From Cellulomonas sp. C5510 (GTDB lineage: Bacteria; Actinomycetota; Actinomycetes; Actinomycetales; Cellulomonadaceae): a stretch of 64,000 bases of DNA. Where the stretch lies: the NCBI RefSeq assembly GCF_019797765.1, contig NZ_CP081862.1:1302001-1366000 (forward strand), read 5' to 3'. The notes under the pieces were generated by a model. It was not told where the DNA came from. It worked only from the letters and a program-made list of their open reading frames with translations, and searched no databases. Positions within the stretch are counted from its first letter, which is position 1. Every line of letters begins with the position of its first letter. This document shows positions 53,170 to 62,654 of this stretch, piece by piece. The position numbers and the translations under genes are program-made.

Positions 53170-53985
53170 GTGAACGACGCACCCATCGGGATCTTCGACT
53201 CGGGGGTGGGCGGTCTCACCAACGCGCGGGCGATCATCGACCAGCTCCCGCACGAGTCGGTGCTCTACATCGGCGACACCCTCAACACCCCGTACGGCCC
53301 GAAGCCGCTCGCGGCGGTCCGCGCCCACGCCCTCGAGGTGATGGACGACCTGGTGGACGCGGGTGTGAAGATGCTGGTCATCGCCTGCAACACGGCGTCG
53401 TCCGCGGTGCTGCGCGACGCCCGCGAGCGGTACACGCTGCGCAAGGGCCTGCCGGTCGTCGAGGTGATCCTCCCGGCGGCGCGGCGCGCGGTCGCCGCGA
53501 CCCGCACCGGCCGCATCGGCGTCATCGGCACGAAGGCGACGATCGAGTCGCGGGCGTACGACGACGCGTTCGCGGTGGCGCCGGGCGTGCAGCTCACGAC
53601 GCAGGCCTGCCCCCGGTTCGTCGAGTTCGTCGAGGCGGGCGTGACGTCGGGCCCGGAGCTGCTGAGCGTCGCGAGCGAGTACCTGCAGCCCGTCAAGGAC
53701 GCGGGCGTCGACACGCTGGTGCTGGGCTGCACGCACTACCCGCTGCTCACCGGCGTGATCTCGTACGTGATGGGTGAGGGCGTCACGCTCGTGTCCTCGG
53801 CCGAGGAGACCGCGAAGGACGTCTACCGGACGCTCGTCGCCCACGACCTGGAGCGCGACCCGGCCGCGGGGCCGCCGCAGCACCGGTTCCTCGCCACCGG
53901 GGACCCGGACTCGTTCGCCCACCTCGCCCGGCGGTTCCTCGGCCCCGAGGTGCAGCACGTGGAGGCGCGCGGCGCCCTGCGCTGA
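53170..53985 (+). CDS. murI: glutamate racemase
   Basis: A 271-residue racemase making D-glutamate for peptidoglycan. Both catalytic cysteines are present: in [15 protein letters not shown] and in [13 protein letters not shown]. The substrate-binding [32 protein letters not shown] and [12 protein letters not shown] also match. Start: GTG at 53170 supported by the leaderless box. The gene follows clpS-DUF2017, and the metallo-hydrolase gene downstream (gap 179 bases) has its own ribosome site, as often seen in this conserved neighbourhood. Confidence 0.96.
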   Translation: MNDAPIGIFDSGVGGLTNARAIIDQLPHESVLYIGDTLNTPYGPKPLAAVRAHALEVMDDLVDAGVKMLVIACNTASSAVLRDARERYTLRKGLPVVEVILPAARRAVAATRTGRIGVIGTKATIESRAYDDAFAVAPGVQLTTQACPRFVEFVEAGVTSGPELLSVASEYLQPVKDAGVDTLVLGCTHYPLLTGVISYVMGEGVTLVSSAEETAKDVYRTLVAHDLERDPAAGPPQHRFLATGDPDSFAHLARRFLGPEVQHVEARGALR

Positions 53986-54164
53986 CCGGCGGACGACGGC
54001 GCGCCCGGCAGGTGCACCCCGGGTGGCCTCCCCCTCCCCGCCGTGACGAGCGACACGTCCGCGGCGGGACCGTCGACCGCCCGCCACCGCGACGCGCACG
54101 GCATCATGGCACCCGGGCCGCCGAGGGTCGTCGGTCCTGCCGGTCATGCAGGGGAGAGGTGCCG

Positions 54165-54965
54165 ATGAGGCTGGTCGTCGTGGGCAGTGCCGGGTCGTTC
54201 CCGGGCCCGGACTCCGCCGCGTCCAGCTACCTGGTCCAGGCCGAGGGTCCGGACGGCGAGGGCGGCACCCGCACGTGGAGCGTGCTGCTCGACCTGGGCA
54301 ACGGCGCGCTCGGCCCCCTCCAGCGGTACCTCGAGCCGTCGAGGCTCGACGCGGTCGCGATCAGCCACCTGCACGCCGACCACGTCGCCGACGTCGTCGT
54401 GCTGGGCGTGATGCTGCGCTACGACCCCCGGGGCTGCCGCTCGGAGCCGCTGCCGCTCTTCGGGCCCGACGGCACCGCGGAGCGTCTCGCGCAGCTCTCG
54501 GGCCACGACCCGGCCACCGACACCGGGGCGCACCTGGCGCTGGGTACCTGGCGGGCGGGTGAGGCCGTCCGGGTCGGGCCGCTGACGATCCTGCCCGTCC
54601 CCGTCGAGCACCCCGTGCCCGCGTTCGGGTTCCGCGTCTCCGGCCCGTCCTCGGTCGACCCGGGGCGCACCGTCACGCTCGGCTACACCGGCGACACCGA
54701 CGAGTGCCCGGGACTCGACGACGTCGCGCGCGACGCGGACCTGCTGCTCGCGGAGGCGGCGTACCTGGAGTCGTCGGACGCGCCCCGCGGCGTGCACCTC
54801 ACGGGGCTGCGCGCCGGGCGGGCCGCGCAACGGGGCGGCGCGCGGCGGCTGCTGCTCACCCACCTGGTCGCCTGGAACGACCCGGAGGCGAGCCTCGCGG
54901 AGGCGGCCGGCGCGTACGACGGGCCGCTCGACCTGGCCCGGCCGGGCGCGGTCGTCGACCTCTGA
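54165..54965 (+). CDS. MBL-fold metallo-hydrolase (RNase Z-like)
   Basis: A 266-residue metallo-beta-lactamase-fold protein. It begins [24 protein letters not shown], the typical RNase Z/phosphonate lyase-like start. The zinc motif is [13 protein letters not shown] (HxHxDH). The next ligands are probably His in [14 protein letters not shown], Asp in [15 protein letters not shown] and His in [12 protein letters not shown]. The substrate is unknown; in actinobacteria this gene regularly sits between murI and rph, which hints at RNA or nucleotide work. Start: ATG at 54165 with GGGGAGAGG upstream. Confidence 0.88.
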   Translation: MRLVVVGSAGSFPGPDSAASSYLVQAEGPDGEGGTRTWSVLLDLGNGALGPLQRYLEPSRLDAVAISHLHADHVADVVVLGVMLRYDPRGCRSEPLPLFGPDGTAERLAQLSGHDPATDTGAHLALGTWRAGEAVRVGPLTILPVPVEHPVPAFGFRVSGPSSVDPGRTVTLGYTGDTDECPGLDDVARDADLLLAEAAYLESSDAPRGVHLTGLRAGRAAQRGGARRLLLTHLVAWNDPEASLAEAAGAYDGPLDLARPGAVVDL

Positions 54966-54992
54966 CCGCGCGGCGCCCCCGGTGCGCCGGGC

Positions 54993-54998
54993 TACCCT
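54993..54998 (+). promoter_or_regulatory. -10 box for leaderless rph mRNA
   Basis: TACCCT at 54993-54998 lies 7 bases before the ATG at 55006. This supports 55006 over an in-frame GTG eight codons upstream. Confidence 0.5.
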
Positions 54999-55005
54999 CG
55001 GGGGC

Positions 55006-55839
55006 ATGACCACCGAGCCCACCACCTCGACGTCCGCCGTGCCCGCGACCCCGCGCGCCGACGGCCGCGCGCCTGACGCGTTGCGGCCGATCGCGATCAC
55101 CCGCCGCTACCTCGACGCGGGTGAGGGCAGCGTGCTCGTGGAGTTCGGCGGCACCAAGGTGCTGTGCGTGGCGTCGTTCACCGCGGGCGTCCCGCGCTGG
55201 CGCAAGGGCTCGGGCGAGGGCTGGGTCACCGCCGAGTACGCGATGCTGCCGCGCTCCACCACCACCCGGTCGGACCGGGAGTCGGTGCGCGGGAAGATCG
55301 GCGGTCGCACGCACGAGATCTCCCGACTGATCGGCCGCTCGCTGCGCGCGGTCGTGGACGTCGCCGCGCTGGGTGAGAACACGATCGTGCTGGACTGCGA
55401 CGTGCTGCAGGCGGACGGCGGGACGCGGACCGCGGCCGTGACCGGCGCGTACGTGGCGCTCGCGGACGCGGTGGCGTGGGGCGTGGCGCAGAAGCAGGTC
55501 GACCGGAAGCGGACCGTGCTGCGCGACTCCGTGTCGGCGGTGAGCGTCGGCATCGTGGACGGCCGCCCCGTGCTGGACCTGCCGTACGTCGAGGACGTCC
55601 GCGCCGAGACGGATATGAACGTCGTCGTCACCGGCTCGGGCTCGTTCGTCGAGGTGCAGGGCACGGCCGAGCACGCCCCGTTCGACCGCGCGGAGCTGGA
55701 CGCGCTGCTCGACCTGGCGCTGGTCGGCACCGGTGAGCTCGCCCGCGTGCAGGCGGAGGTGCTGGCGCTGCCGGTGGCGGACGGCCCCGTCACGGTCCGC
55801 GGCGGCTCGGCGACGCCGGGTCCGGCGGTGCCCGCGTGA
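55006..55839 (+). CDS. rph: ribonuclease PH
   Basis: A 277-residue phosphorolytic 3-prime exoribonuclease that trims tRNA precursors. After a variable start come [84 protein letters not shown] (RNA and phosphate binding), [26 protein letters not shown] and [20 protein letters not shown]. Its last four bases (GTGA) are the start of rdgB, so the two are coupled; both act on nucleotides or RNA ends. Confidence 0.96.
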   Translation: MTTEPTTSTSAVPATPRADGRAPDALRPIAITRRYLDAGEGSVLVEFGGTKVLCVASFTAGVPRWRKGSGEGWVTAEYAMLPRSTTTRSDRESVRGKIGGRTHEISRLIGRSLRAVVDVAALGENTIVLDCDVLQADGGTRTAAVTGAYVALADAVAWGVAQKQVDRKRTVLRDSVSAVSVGIVDGRPVLDLPYVEDVRAETDMNVVVTGSGSFVEVQGTAEHAPFDRAELDALLDLALVGTGELARVQAEVLALPVADGPVTVRGGSATPGPAVPA

Positions 55840-56486
55840 CCGCGCCCGCCCGCCTCGTCCTCGCGACGCACAACGCCCACAAGCTGACCGAGCTGCGGGC
55901 GATCCTCGTCCCGGCGCTGCCCGGCCTGGACCCGGCCTCGGTGGTGGGCGCGCGCGACGTCGGCGCCCCGGAGCCCGTCGAGGACGGCGTGACGTTCGCG
56001 GAGAACGCCCTCATCAAGGCGCGCGCGCTCGCCCGGCACACCGGCCTGCCCGCGGTCGCGGACGACTCCGGGCTGTCGGTGGACGTGCTCGGCGGTGCGC
56101 CCGGCATCTTCTCGGCGCGCTGGGCCGGCCGGCACGGCGACGACCGCGCGAACCTCGACCTGCTGCTCGCGCAGCTCGCCGACATCGCGCCCGAGCACCG
56201 CGCGGCGCGGTTCACCTGCGCGGCGGCGCTCGTCACCCCGGACGGCGCCGAGCACGTGGAGCTCGGGCACCTGCGCGGCACGCTCGCGCGGGAGCCGCGG
56301 GGGGAGCACGGCTTCGGGTACGACCCGGTGCTGGTGCCCGAGGGGGAGACGCGCACGTGCGCGGAGCTGACGCCGGACGAGAAGAACCGCATCTCGCACC
56401 GCGGTCAGGCGTTCCGGGCGCTCGTGCCCGCCGTGGTCGCGGTGCTCGCCGGGGCGCCCGCGGGCGGTCCGGCGGCCGGCGGCTGA
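55836..56486 (+). CDS. rdgB: XTP/dITP diphosphatase (Ham1/RdgB)
   Basis: A 216-residue nucleotide-sanitising pyrophosphatase that removes ITP, XTP and their deoxy forms. Signatures: [78 protein letters not shown] and [20 protein letters not shown]. The GTG start overlaps the rph stop. A Gly/Ala/Pro-rich tail is seen. The ABC-F gene starts 8 bases after its stop. Confidence 0.95.
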   Translation: MTAPARLVLATHNAHKLTELRAILVPALPGLDPASVVGARDVGAPEPVEDGVTFAENALIKARALARHTGLPAVADDSGLSVDVLGGAPGIFSARWAGRHGDDRANLDLLLAQLADIAPEHRAARFTCAAALVTPDGAEHVELGHLRGTLAREPRGEHGFGYDPVLVPEGETRTCAELTPDEKNRISHRGQAFRALVPAVVAVLAGAPAGGPAAGG

Positions 56487-56494
56487 GCGCGCCC

Positions 56495-58111
56495 GTGGCC
56501 GAGGTCCACCTCGTCGCGGACGCCCTCACGTTCGGCTACCCGGGGCGCCCGGTGCTCGACGCCGTCAGCGTCTCGGCGTCCGCGGGTGACCGCGTCGGCC
56601 TGGTGGGCGAGAACGGCGCCGGCAAGACGACGCTGCTGCGTCTGCTCGCGGGCGACCTGGTGCCCACGTCCGGCGAGGTGCGGCGCGCGGGTTCGGTCGC
56701 GGTGGTGCAGCAGGAGCTCGACGTGCCGCCGGGCTCGACCGTCGGGGACCTGGTGCGACGCACGGCGGGGGACGTGCGCGCGGCCGCGGCCCGCCTGGAC
56801 GAGGTCGTCGCGCGCTTCGACCACGCGTCGGGCGACCTCGCGGAGCTGACCGAGGCGCTGGCCGCGGCGGAGCGGCTCGCGGCCTGGGACGTCGACCGGC
56901 GCGTCGACGAGGCGCTGACGCGGTTCGGGGCACCGCGGGACCCGGGTCGGCGGCTCGACACGCTCAGCGTCGGCGAGGCCTACCGCGCGCGGCTCGCCTG
57001 CCACGTCGCGGAGCGGGCCGACATCCTGCTGCTCGACGAGCCCACGAACCACCTCGACGCCGGCGGCATCGACTACCTGACCGCCGAGCTCCAGCAGTGG
57101 CCGGGCGTCGTCGTCATCGTCACGCACGACCGCCGGCTGCTCGACGACGTCATGACCGCCGTCCTCGACCTCGACCCCTCGATGGACGGGCGGCCCGTGC
57201 TGTACGGCGCCACCCGGTACGCGACGTACCGGTTCCAGAAGGACCAGGCGCTGCGCCGGTGGCGCGCCCGGTACGCGCAGGAGCGCAAGCGGGCCGCGCG
57301 GCTCGCCGAGCGCCTCGACGCCTCGTACGAGGGGCTGTCCGACGAGTGGCGCCCGCCGAAGGGCTCGCAGAAGCACCGCCGCGCCACCCGCGCCCGCCTG
57401 CACGTCAAGGCCGCCGACCGCCTCGTGCAGCGCCTGGAGGCGGAGGCCGTCGAGGTGCCCGTGCCGCCGCCGGCGCTCGCGTTCCCCGACCTCCCGTCGC
57501 TGCCGCCCGGGTACGCCGGAGGGCCGCTGCTGGAGCTGCGCGCCCCGCGCGTGGCCGGACGGCTGGACCTCCCGGGCGTGCGGGTGGACCTGCCGCCCGC
57601 CGGACGGCTGCTCGTCACCGGGGCGAACGGGGCGGGCAAGTCCACGCTGCTCGCGGCGCTGACGGGCCAGGTGCCGCTCGACCGGGGCCACCGCTCCGTC
57701 GCGCCGGGCGTCCGCCTCGGCGTGCTCGTCCAGGACGACGACAGCCCCGTCCGCCTCGCGATGACCGGCTTCGAGGCGGCCGCCCGCCGGGCGATCGACC
57801 TGCTGGAGTCCGGCGCGCTCGACCCGGCGCACGTCCTGCCCGTCGCCGCGCTGGGCCTGCTCGAGGAGGCCGACCTGGAACGACCGCTGCGCGAGCTCTC
57901 GGTCGGGCAGCGGCGGCGCTTCGAGCTGGCGGCGGCCCTCCTCGCCGCACCGCACGTGCTCGTGCTGGACGAGCCGACCAACCACCTGTCGATCGCGCTG
58001 GTGGACGAGCTCACGGAGGCGCTGCGGCTCACGTCCGCCGCGGTCGTCGTCGCGACGCACGACCGGGCCATGCGCGCGGACCTCGCGGGCTGGCCGGTGC
58101 TCGACCTCTGA
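56495..58111 (+). CDS. ABC-F family ATP-binding protein
   Basis: A 538-residue protein with two ABC ATPase domains and no membrane part, as in ABC-F proteins that act on ribosomes. Domain 1: Walker A GENGAGKTTLLRLL, signature LSVGEAYRARLACHV and Walker B DILLLDEPTNHLD. The inter-domain linker (about residues 225-330) is basic, with QALRRWRARYAQERKRAARL and QKHRRATRARLHVKAADRL. Domain 2: GANGAGKSTLLAAL, LSVGQRRRFELAAALL and VLVLDEPTNHLS. Some relatives give resistance to ribosome-targeting antibiotics, while others are housekeeping; this cannot be decided here. The GTG start is at 56495, 8 bases after rdgB. Confidence 0.9.
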   Translation: MAEVHLVADALTFGYPGRPVLDAVSVSASAGDRVGLVGENGAGKTTLLRLLAGDLVPTSGEVRRAGSVAVVQQELDVPPGSTVGDLVRRTAGDVRAAAARLDEVVARFDHASGDLAELTEALAAAERLAAWDVDRRVDEALTRFGAPRDPGRRLDTLSVGEAYRARLACHVAERADILLLDEPTNHLDAGGIDYLTAELQQWPGVVVIVTHDRRLLDDVMTAVLDLDPSMDGRPVLYGATRYATYRFQKDQALRRWRARYAQERKRAARLAERLDASYEGLSDEWRPPKGSQKHRRATRARLHVKAADRLVQRLEAEAVEVPVPPPALAFPDLPSLPPGYAGGPLLELRAPRVAGRLDLPGVRVDLPPAGRLLVTGANGAGKSTLLAALTGQVPLDRGHRSVAPGVRLGVLVQDDDSPVRLAMTGFEAAARRAIDLLESGALDPAHVLPVAALGLLEEADLERPLRELSVGQRRRFELAAALLAAPHVLVLDEPTNHLSIALVDELTEALRLTSAAVVVATHDRAMRADLAGWPVLDL

Positions 58112-58132
58112 CGCGGTCGCGGCCCGACGGGG

Positions 58133-58864
58133 TCAGGCGGACGGCGTGTCCGGCGTGTCCGGCGCGTCCGGTGGGGCAGCCGGAGCCGTGGGGACGCGAG
58201 GTGTCCGCGGGAGCACCCGCTCGAGCAGGCGCACGAGCAGCGCCAGCACGAGGAACCCGGCCGCGACCGCCGCGGTGTTGAGCGCGGCCCGCGCCGCACC
58301 GACCGCGGCGACGTCCAGGAACGGGTAGGGGTACCAGCCCGTCGCGGCGCCGCGCGTGAACGTCCAGGCGATCCACACCAGCGGGTACACGACCGCCCAG
58401 GCTGCCGTCCCGCCCCCGAACCGCGGCCGCGGGCCCACGAGCAGCCACACGAGCCACGTCGCGACGGGCGCGACCGTGTGCAGCAGCAGGTCGGCGGCCC
58501 GGCCGCTCGGGGTCGACGCCGCCGACGGGTCCGCCAGCACCCCGTGGTAGACGACGCCCGTGACGGCGACGCACAGCAGCGCGTCGAGGTGCAGCACGGC
58601 CGGGAACCGGTCCGTGCGTGCCGGCCGGGCCACCAGCAGGACGGACGCCGCGAGCACCAGCAGGTTCGACTGGATCGTGAAGTACGAGAACAGCCGGACC
58701 AGCCGCTCCGTGGTGGTGCCCGCGTCGCCGGGGCCCTCCGCGAGGGCACGCCCGACCTCGAGGACCAGGCCGCCGCCGGCGGCGAGCGCGGGGACGGCGT
58801 GCAGCACCCGCGCCGGCGCGACGCCTCGTCCCGGGGGCGTCGCTCCGACGGCGGGGGTGGTCAC
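58133..58864 (-). CDS. Pr6Pr family membrane protein
   Basis: A 243-residue integral membrane protein with about six segments. It carries the family pattern VRLFSYFTIQSNLLVLAASVLL, VAVTGVVYHGVLAD, LLLHTVAPVATWLVWLLVGP and VYPLVWIAWTFTRGAATGWYPYPFLDV (conserved YP..W...R....W.PYPF). Function unknown. The C-terminus is Pro/Ala/Asp-rich and cytoplasmic or external. The GTG start is 10 bases after the stop of the NUDIX-like gene on the same strand, so they form an operon. It converges on the ABC-F gene. Confidence 0.8.
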   Translation of the reverse strand: MTTPAVGATPPGRGVAPARVLHAVPALAAGGGLVLEVGRALAEGPGDAGTTTERLVRLFSYFTIQSNLLVLAASVLLVARPARTDRFPAVLHLDALLCVAVTGVVYHGVLADPSAASTPSGRAADLLLHTVAPVATWLVWLLVGPRPRFGGGTAAWAVVYPLVWIAWTFTRGAATGWYPYPFLDVAAVGAARAALNTAAVAAGFLVLALLVRLLERVLPRTPRVPTAPAAPPDAPDTPDTPSA

Positions 58865-58874
58865 GGCCCGGGCC

Positions 58875-59429
58875 TCAGGGCATCCGGCCGACGTGCGCCA
58901 TCGCCTGGCGCAGCAGCAGGCCCTGACCGCCGTTCATCTCGACCTGCACCTGCTCGCTGCACACCTCCTCCGGGGTGAGCCAGGCGAGGTCGAGCGCGTC
59001 CTGCTGCGGGCGGCAGTCACCCGTGACCGGCACGACGTACGCCAGGGACACCGCGTGCTGCCGCGGGTCGTGGTACGGCGTCACGCCCGGCGTCGGGAAG
59101 TACTCGGCGACGGTGAAGGGCTGGGGGGTCGGCGGGACCTGCGGCAGGGCGACAGGTCCGAGGTCCTTCTCGATGTGCCGCAGCAGCGCGTCGCGCACCC
59201 GCTCGTGGTACATCACGCGACCGGACACGAGCGCGCGGGACATGACGCCCTCCGGTGTCACGCGCAGCAGCAGCCCCACGGCGACGACGTCCCCCGCCTC
59301 GTCGACCCGCACCGGCACGGCGTCCACGTACAGCAGAGGCAACGAGCGCCGGGCGGCCGCGATGCCCTCGGGGCTCAGCCAGCCGGCGGGGCGCTCGGGG
59401 TCGGGGGGCAGGTCGGCGGTGTCGGTCAC
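58875..59429 (-). CDS. NUDIX hydrolase family protein (DUF4916-like)
   Basis: A 184-residue protein with a NUDIX-like fold. LPLLYVDAVPVRVDEAGDVVAVGLLLRVTPEGVMSRALVSGRVMYHERVRDALLRHIEKDLG replaces the classic GX5EX7REUXEEXGU box with a looser version (E in YHERVRDALLRHIEKDLG). It continues PYHDPRQHAVSLAYVVPVTGD and LAWLTPEEVC, typical of NUDIX C-terminal halves. The catalytic glutamates are only partly conserved, so activity is uncertain. The GTG start at 59429 is preceded by TACAAC at 59436-59441 on the minus strand, 6 bases away. Confidence 0.75.
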   Translation of the reverse strand: MTDTADLPPDPERPAGWLSPEGIAAARRSLPLLYVDAVPVRVDEAGDVVAVGLLLRVTPEGVMSRALVSGRVMYHERVRDALLRHIEKDLGPVALPQVPPTPQPFTVAEYFPTPGVTPYHDPRQHAVSLAYVVPVTGDCRPQQDALDLAWLTPEEVCSEQVQVEMNGGQGLLLRQAMAHVGRMP

Positions 59430-59435
59430 CCGGCA

Positions 59436-59441
59436 GTTGTA
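59436..59441 (-). promoter_or_regulatory. -10 box for leaderless NUDIX-like mRNA
   Basis: TACAAC on the minus strand lies 6 bases before the GTG at 59429. The last base departs from TANNNT, so this is weaker than the others. Confidence 0.4.
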
Positions 59442-59582
59442 CCCCGCGGGCGCCCGGGCGCACACCCCGACGCGCGGACGGGGGAGGGCGGCGGAGACCG
59501 CGCGCGGCGGCTCCCGGCGCCGGGAATACTGGGGAGGGTCCGGGCGCTCTACTGGCGTCAAACCGACAACAGGAGGCGACTG

Positions 59583-59954
59583 ATGGCCACGACCGAGCTG
59601 ACGGCCGACACCATCCAGAAGACGATCAGCGAGAACGACATCGTCCTGGTGGACTTCTGGGCCGACTGGTGCGGTCCCTGCAAGCGCTTCGGACCGATCT
59701 TCGAGCAGTCGTCGGAGCAGCACCCCGACATCGTGCACGCCAAGGTGGACACCGAGGCCGAGCAGCAGCTGGCTGCCGAGCTGCAGATCACGTCGATCCC
59801 GACCCTGATGGCGTTCCGCGAGGGCGTCCTCGTGTTCAACCAGGCGGGTGCCCTCCCGGCGCCGGCGCTGGAGCAGGTCGTCGACGCGGTGAAGGCGCTG
59901 GACATGGACGACGTCCGCGCCCAGATCGCTGCCGCAGGGGCTGCGCAGAGCTGA
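59583..59954 (+). CDS. trxA: thioredoxin
   Basis: A 123-residue thioredoxin with the WCGPC active site in VDFWADWCGPCKRFGPIFEQ and the cis-Pro loop ITSIPTLMAF. The N-terminus TELTADTIQKTISENDIVLV and the slightly long, Ala-rich tail are typical of actinobacterial TrxA paralogues. It is a cytoplasmic disulfide reductase and a likely electron donor to the thiol peroxidase encoded at 62105. The ATG at 59583 has AGGAGG eight bases upstream. A 19-bp hairpin ends the transcript. Confidence 0.95.
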   Translation: MATTELTADTIQKTISENDIVLVDFWADWCGPCKRFGPIFEQSSEQHPDIVHAKVDTEAEQQLAAELQITSIPTLMAFREGVLVFNQAGALPAPALEQVVDAVKALDMDDVRAQIAAAGAAQS

Positions 59955-59958
59955 ACCA

Positions 59959-59999
59959 CGACGACGCCCCCGTGCACCTGGTGCACGGGGGCGTCGTCG
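59959..59999. terminator. bidirectional terminator between trxA and chemotaxis receptor gene
   Basis: A perfect 19-bp stem (59959-59977 with 59981-59999, starting CGACGACGCCCCC) with a CTG loop begins 5 bases after the trxA stop. It is the strongest hairpin in the window. Confidence 0.9.
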
Positions 60000-60030
60000 C
60001 GTCCGGGTCCGCGCGCGGGACGCCGGAGGG

Positions 60031-61713
60031 TCAGTGCCGGAACTGCGCGATCCTGGTGCGCAGGTCCTCCGCCATGCTCGCGAGGTCGGCGACCGACGCG
60101 CTCATCCCGCCCAGGACCGTCGAGCTCTCGCGGGCGCTGCCCGCGACGGCCGTGATCGTCGAGGCGATCTCCCCGGACCCCGCCGCGGCGTCGCCGACGG
60201 AGCGGGACATCTCCGCCGTCGTCGCCGTCTGCTGCTCCACCGCCGAGGCGATGGTGGTCTGGTAGTCGTCGATCCGGGCGATGACCCGGGCGATCTCCCC
60301 GATGGCGGCCACGGCGCCGTCCGTGTCCTGCTGGATCGCCTCGACCCGGCGGGCGATGTCCTCCGTCGCCTTCGCGGTCTCCTGCGCGAGCTCCTTGACC
60401 TCGCCGGCCACGACCGCGAAGCCCTTGCCGGCCTCCCCGGCGCGCGCCGCCTCGATCGTCGCGTTGAGGGCCAGCAGGTTCGTCTGCTCGGCGATCGTCG
60501 TGATGACCTTCACGACGTTGCCGATCTCCTGCGACGACGCACCGAGCCGGCTGATCTGCGCGTTGGTCGACTCCGCGGCGTCCGTGGCCTGCGCCGCGAC
60601 CTTCGCGGCCTCGGCGGCGTTCCGGGCGATCTCGCGGATGGAGGCGCCCATCTGCTCCGTCCCCGCGGCCACCGCCTGCACGTTGCCGTCCACCTGGGCG
60701 GCAGACGCCGCGACGAGCCCGGCCCGCTCCGCCGTGCCGTCCGCCTCCGCCACGACCTGCTGCGCGGCCCCCGCGAGGGTCCCCGCCGCGTCGGCGACCG
60801 CACGCGCCGTGCTGTCGATGCGGCCGACGGTGCTGCGCAGCGACTCGGTCGCCTGGTCGAGGGCCCGCGCCGTGCGGCCGATCTCGTCCGGGCCGTCGTC
60901 GTCCGTGCGCCCGGTCAGGTCGCCTCCGGCGATGGCCTGCGCGGCGTCCGCGAGCCGCTGCATCCGGCGGCTGAGCCGGCGCGCGACCACCACCGCCACG
61001 ATCGTGGGCACGATCGCGGCGACCGCCAGGGCCGCGAACTCGATCCGCACGCTGAGGTCGCCGGCCGCGGTCGCGGCGCGTGACGCGTCCTCGGCGAGCC
61101 CGCCCTGCAGCGTGATGAGGTCGTCGACGCGCTGCACGGCCTCCCGGGCAGCCGTCTCCGCGCCCTGGCTGGACGCGACCAGGCCGCTGAACGTCGTCAG
61201 AGCGGCCTGCACGCCGCCCACCGCGTCGGTCTGCTCGGCGGTCAGGCGCGGCAGGGCCGCGTACTCGTCGAGCGCGGACGCCGCCGCGTCGAGCGCTCTC
61301 GCGCGGTCCGGTTCCATCGACGACGCGCGGACCGGGTCGCTGTTGCCGAGCGCGTCCTGCATGTCCGCCCCGAGCTGCTGCGCCCTGCCGAGCTCCGTCC
61401 GCACCTCGCTGGCGAGCACCATCCCCGCGACGTGGTCGGAGTACATCCGCTCCGTGCGGGCGGTGCTCTGCCAGAGCGTGAGGATCGACACCCAGCCGAG
61501 CAGCCCCGTCATGCCGACCGCCACCGAGACCGTCAGCAGGATCTTGCCGGTGAAGCCGAGCCCGCGCCGCCTGCCCCGGGGGGCCCGCGGTGCCCGGGGG
61601 GCCCGCCGGTCCGGCGGGGCGGTGGGCACGCGCTCTTCCTGCGCGTCGGGCGCGTCCGGGCTCGTGCCGGTGTCCTCGTCCGCCCCGGCCACCCGGTCGG
61701 TCGTCGTCGTCAT
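60031..61713 (-). CDS. methyl-accepting chemotaxis protein
   Basis: A 560-residue chemoreceptor. It has a disordered N-terminus and TM1 (ILLTVSVAVGMTGLLGWVSILTLW), then a four-helix-bundle sensor (residues about 75-210) facing outside. TM2 follows (FAALAVAAIVPTIVAVVVA), then HAMP (RRLSRRMQRLADAAQAIAGGDLTGR). The signalling hairpin has the conserved tip IAEQTNLLALNATIEAARAGEAGKGFAVVAGEVKELA. The ligand is unknown. No pentapeptide for CheR is seen at the end. Start: ATG at 61713 with GAGAGG upstream. Its presence implies chemotaxis and motility genes elsewhere. Confidence 0.92.
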   Translation of the reverse strand: MTTTTDRVAGADEDTGTSPDAPDAQEERVPTAPPDRRAPRAPRAPRGRRRGLGFTGKILLTVSVAVGMTGLLGWVSILTLWQSTARTERMYSDHVAGMVLASEVRTELGRAQQLGADMQDALGNSDPVRASSMEPDRARALDAAASALDEYAALPRLTAEQTDAVGGVQAALTTFSGLVASSQGAETAAREAVQRVDDLITLQGGLAEDASRAATAAGDLSVRIEFAALAVAAIVPTIVAVVVARRLSRRMQRLADAAQAIAGGDLTGRTDDDGPDEIGRTARALDQATESLRSTVGRIDSTARAVADAAGTLAGAAQQVVAEADGTAERAGLVAASAAQVDGNVQAVAAGTEQMGASIREIARNAAEAAKVAAQATDAAESTNAQISRLGASSQEIGNVVKVITTIAEQTNLLALNATIEAARAGEAGKGFAVVAGEVKELAQETAKATEDIARRVEAIQQDTDGAVAAIGEIARVIARIDDYQTTIASAVEQQTATTAEMSRSVGDAAAGSGEIASTITAVAGSARESSTVLGGMSASVADLASMAEDLRTRIAQFRH

Positions 61714-61981
61714 CCCCGGCCTCTCGTCGTCGCACCGCAAGCGCCGTCACCTGCGAGGGATGCACCACACCCCGTCGTCCTGGTCGCGCGGGTGAGAGGC
61801 GAACTGAGGAACGGCGGCGCGGCTCACCCGGTCGCCGGGCGCTCACGTGCCACGGGCGGGTGACGGGCCGGGCGGGCGGGTGAACCGCGGGAGCGCGCGA
61901 GGCGCGGGGCCGGTCGGCTGAGCACCGGCCGGAGTCGGTCTCGTCGTGGTCCGGGGGCTGTCGACGAGAGAGTCGACGAGG

Positions 61982-62064
61982 TGCGGGAGGCGGGACTCGA
62001 ACCCGCACGCCCTCTCGGGCACCAGGACCTAAACCTGGCGTGGCTGCCGTTTCACCACTCCCGC
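61982..62064 (-). tRNA. tRNA-Leu (anticodon UAG)
   Basis: On the minus strand the acceptor GCGGGAG (62064-62058) pairs with CTCCCGC (61989-61983). The anticodon stem CCAGG/CCTGG holds the loop with TAG. The long variable arm (GTGCCCGAGAGGGC) is typical of class II Leu tRNA, and GGTTCGAGTCC is the T arm. CCA is not encoded. It lies between the chemoreceptor and thiol peroxidase genes. Confidence 0.95.
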
Positions 62065-62104
62065 GTCGGCCCGGTCACTCTGCCAGAGCGCCGGGGCCGT
62101 GGCG

Positions 62105-62572
62105 TCAGTCGATGCCGAGGTCGCGCCGCAGCTTCGCGACGTGCCCGGTCGCCTTGACGTTGTACCGGGCGAGCTCGACGACGCCCTGCGGGTCGACGAC
62201 GACCGTCGAGCGGATGACGCCCGTGACCGTCTTGCCGTACAGCGTCTTCTCACCCCACGCGCCCCACGCCTCCAGCACCGTCCGGTCGGGGTCGGACGCC
62301 AGCGGGAACGTCAGCGCCTCGGCCTCCGCGAACCGGGCCAGTGCCTCGACACCGTCCGGCGAGACGCCGACCACGCGGTAGCCGTGCGCCTGCAGCGACG
62401 CGAGCGAGTCGCGGAAGTCGCAGGCCTGGGTGGTGCAGCCCGGCGTGCCGGCGGCGGGGTAGAAGTACACGACGACGTGCTCCCCGCGCAGATCGGACAG
62501 CGTGACGGAGCCGCCGTCCGCGGTCGGGAGGGTGAAGTCCGGCGCGGTGTCGCCGGCGGCGAGGCGGGGCAT
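62105..62572 (-). CDS. bcp: thioredoxin-dependent thiol peroxidase (Bcp/PrxQ)
   Basis: A 155-residue peroxiredoxin of the BCP type, reducing hydroperoxides with thioredoxin. It begins RLAAGDTAPDFTLPTADGGSVTLSDLRGEHVVVYFYPAAGTPGCTTQACDFRD, where the Cys of PGCT is the peroxidatic one. The Cys five residues later (QACDFRD) is the resolving one, as in PrxQ enzymes. GVIRSTVVVDPQGVV closes the fold. Start: ATG at 62572 with CAGGAG upstream. It is divergent from the GroES-like gene. Confidence 0.95.
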   Translation of the reverse strand: MPRLAAGDTAPDFTLPTADGGSVTLSDLRGEHVVVYFYPAAGTPGCTTQACDFRDSLASLQAHGYRVVGVSPDGVEALARFAEAEALTFPLASDPDRTVLEAWGAWGEKTLYGKTVTGVIRSTVVVDPQGVVELARYNVKATGHVAKLRRDLGID

Positions 62573-62641
62573 GGTCGTCTCCTGCGTCTGCGGGCTGCTC
62601 GGGCGGGTGCCCGGCGCCGTCAGCGTACGACGCGCGCGGGG

Positions 62642-62647
62642 TACCGT
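62642..62647 (+). promoter_or_regulatory. -10 box for leaderless GroES-like mRNA
   Basis: TACCGT at 62642-62647 lies 7 bases before the GTG at 62655. Confidence 0.5.
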
Positions 62648-62654
62648 CTGCCGG

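Noticed and set aside
56495..58111. ABC-F gene as an acquired antibiotic-resistance gene
   Set aside because: Base composition and context (directly behind rdgB) look native, and the sequence alone does not show resistance function.
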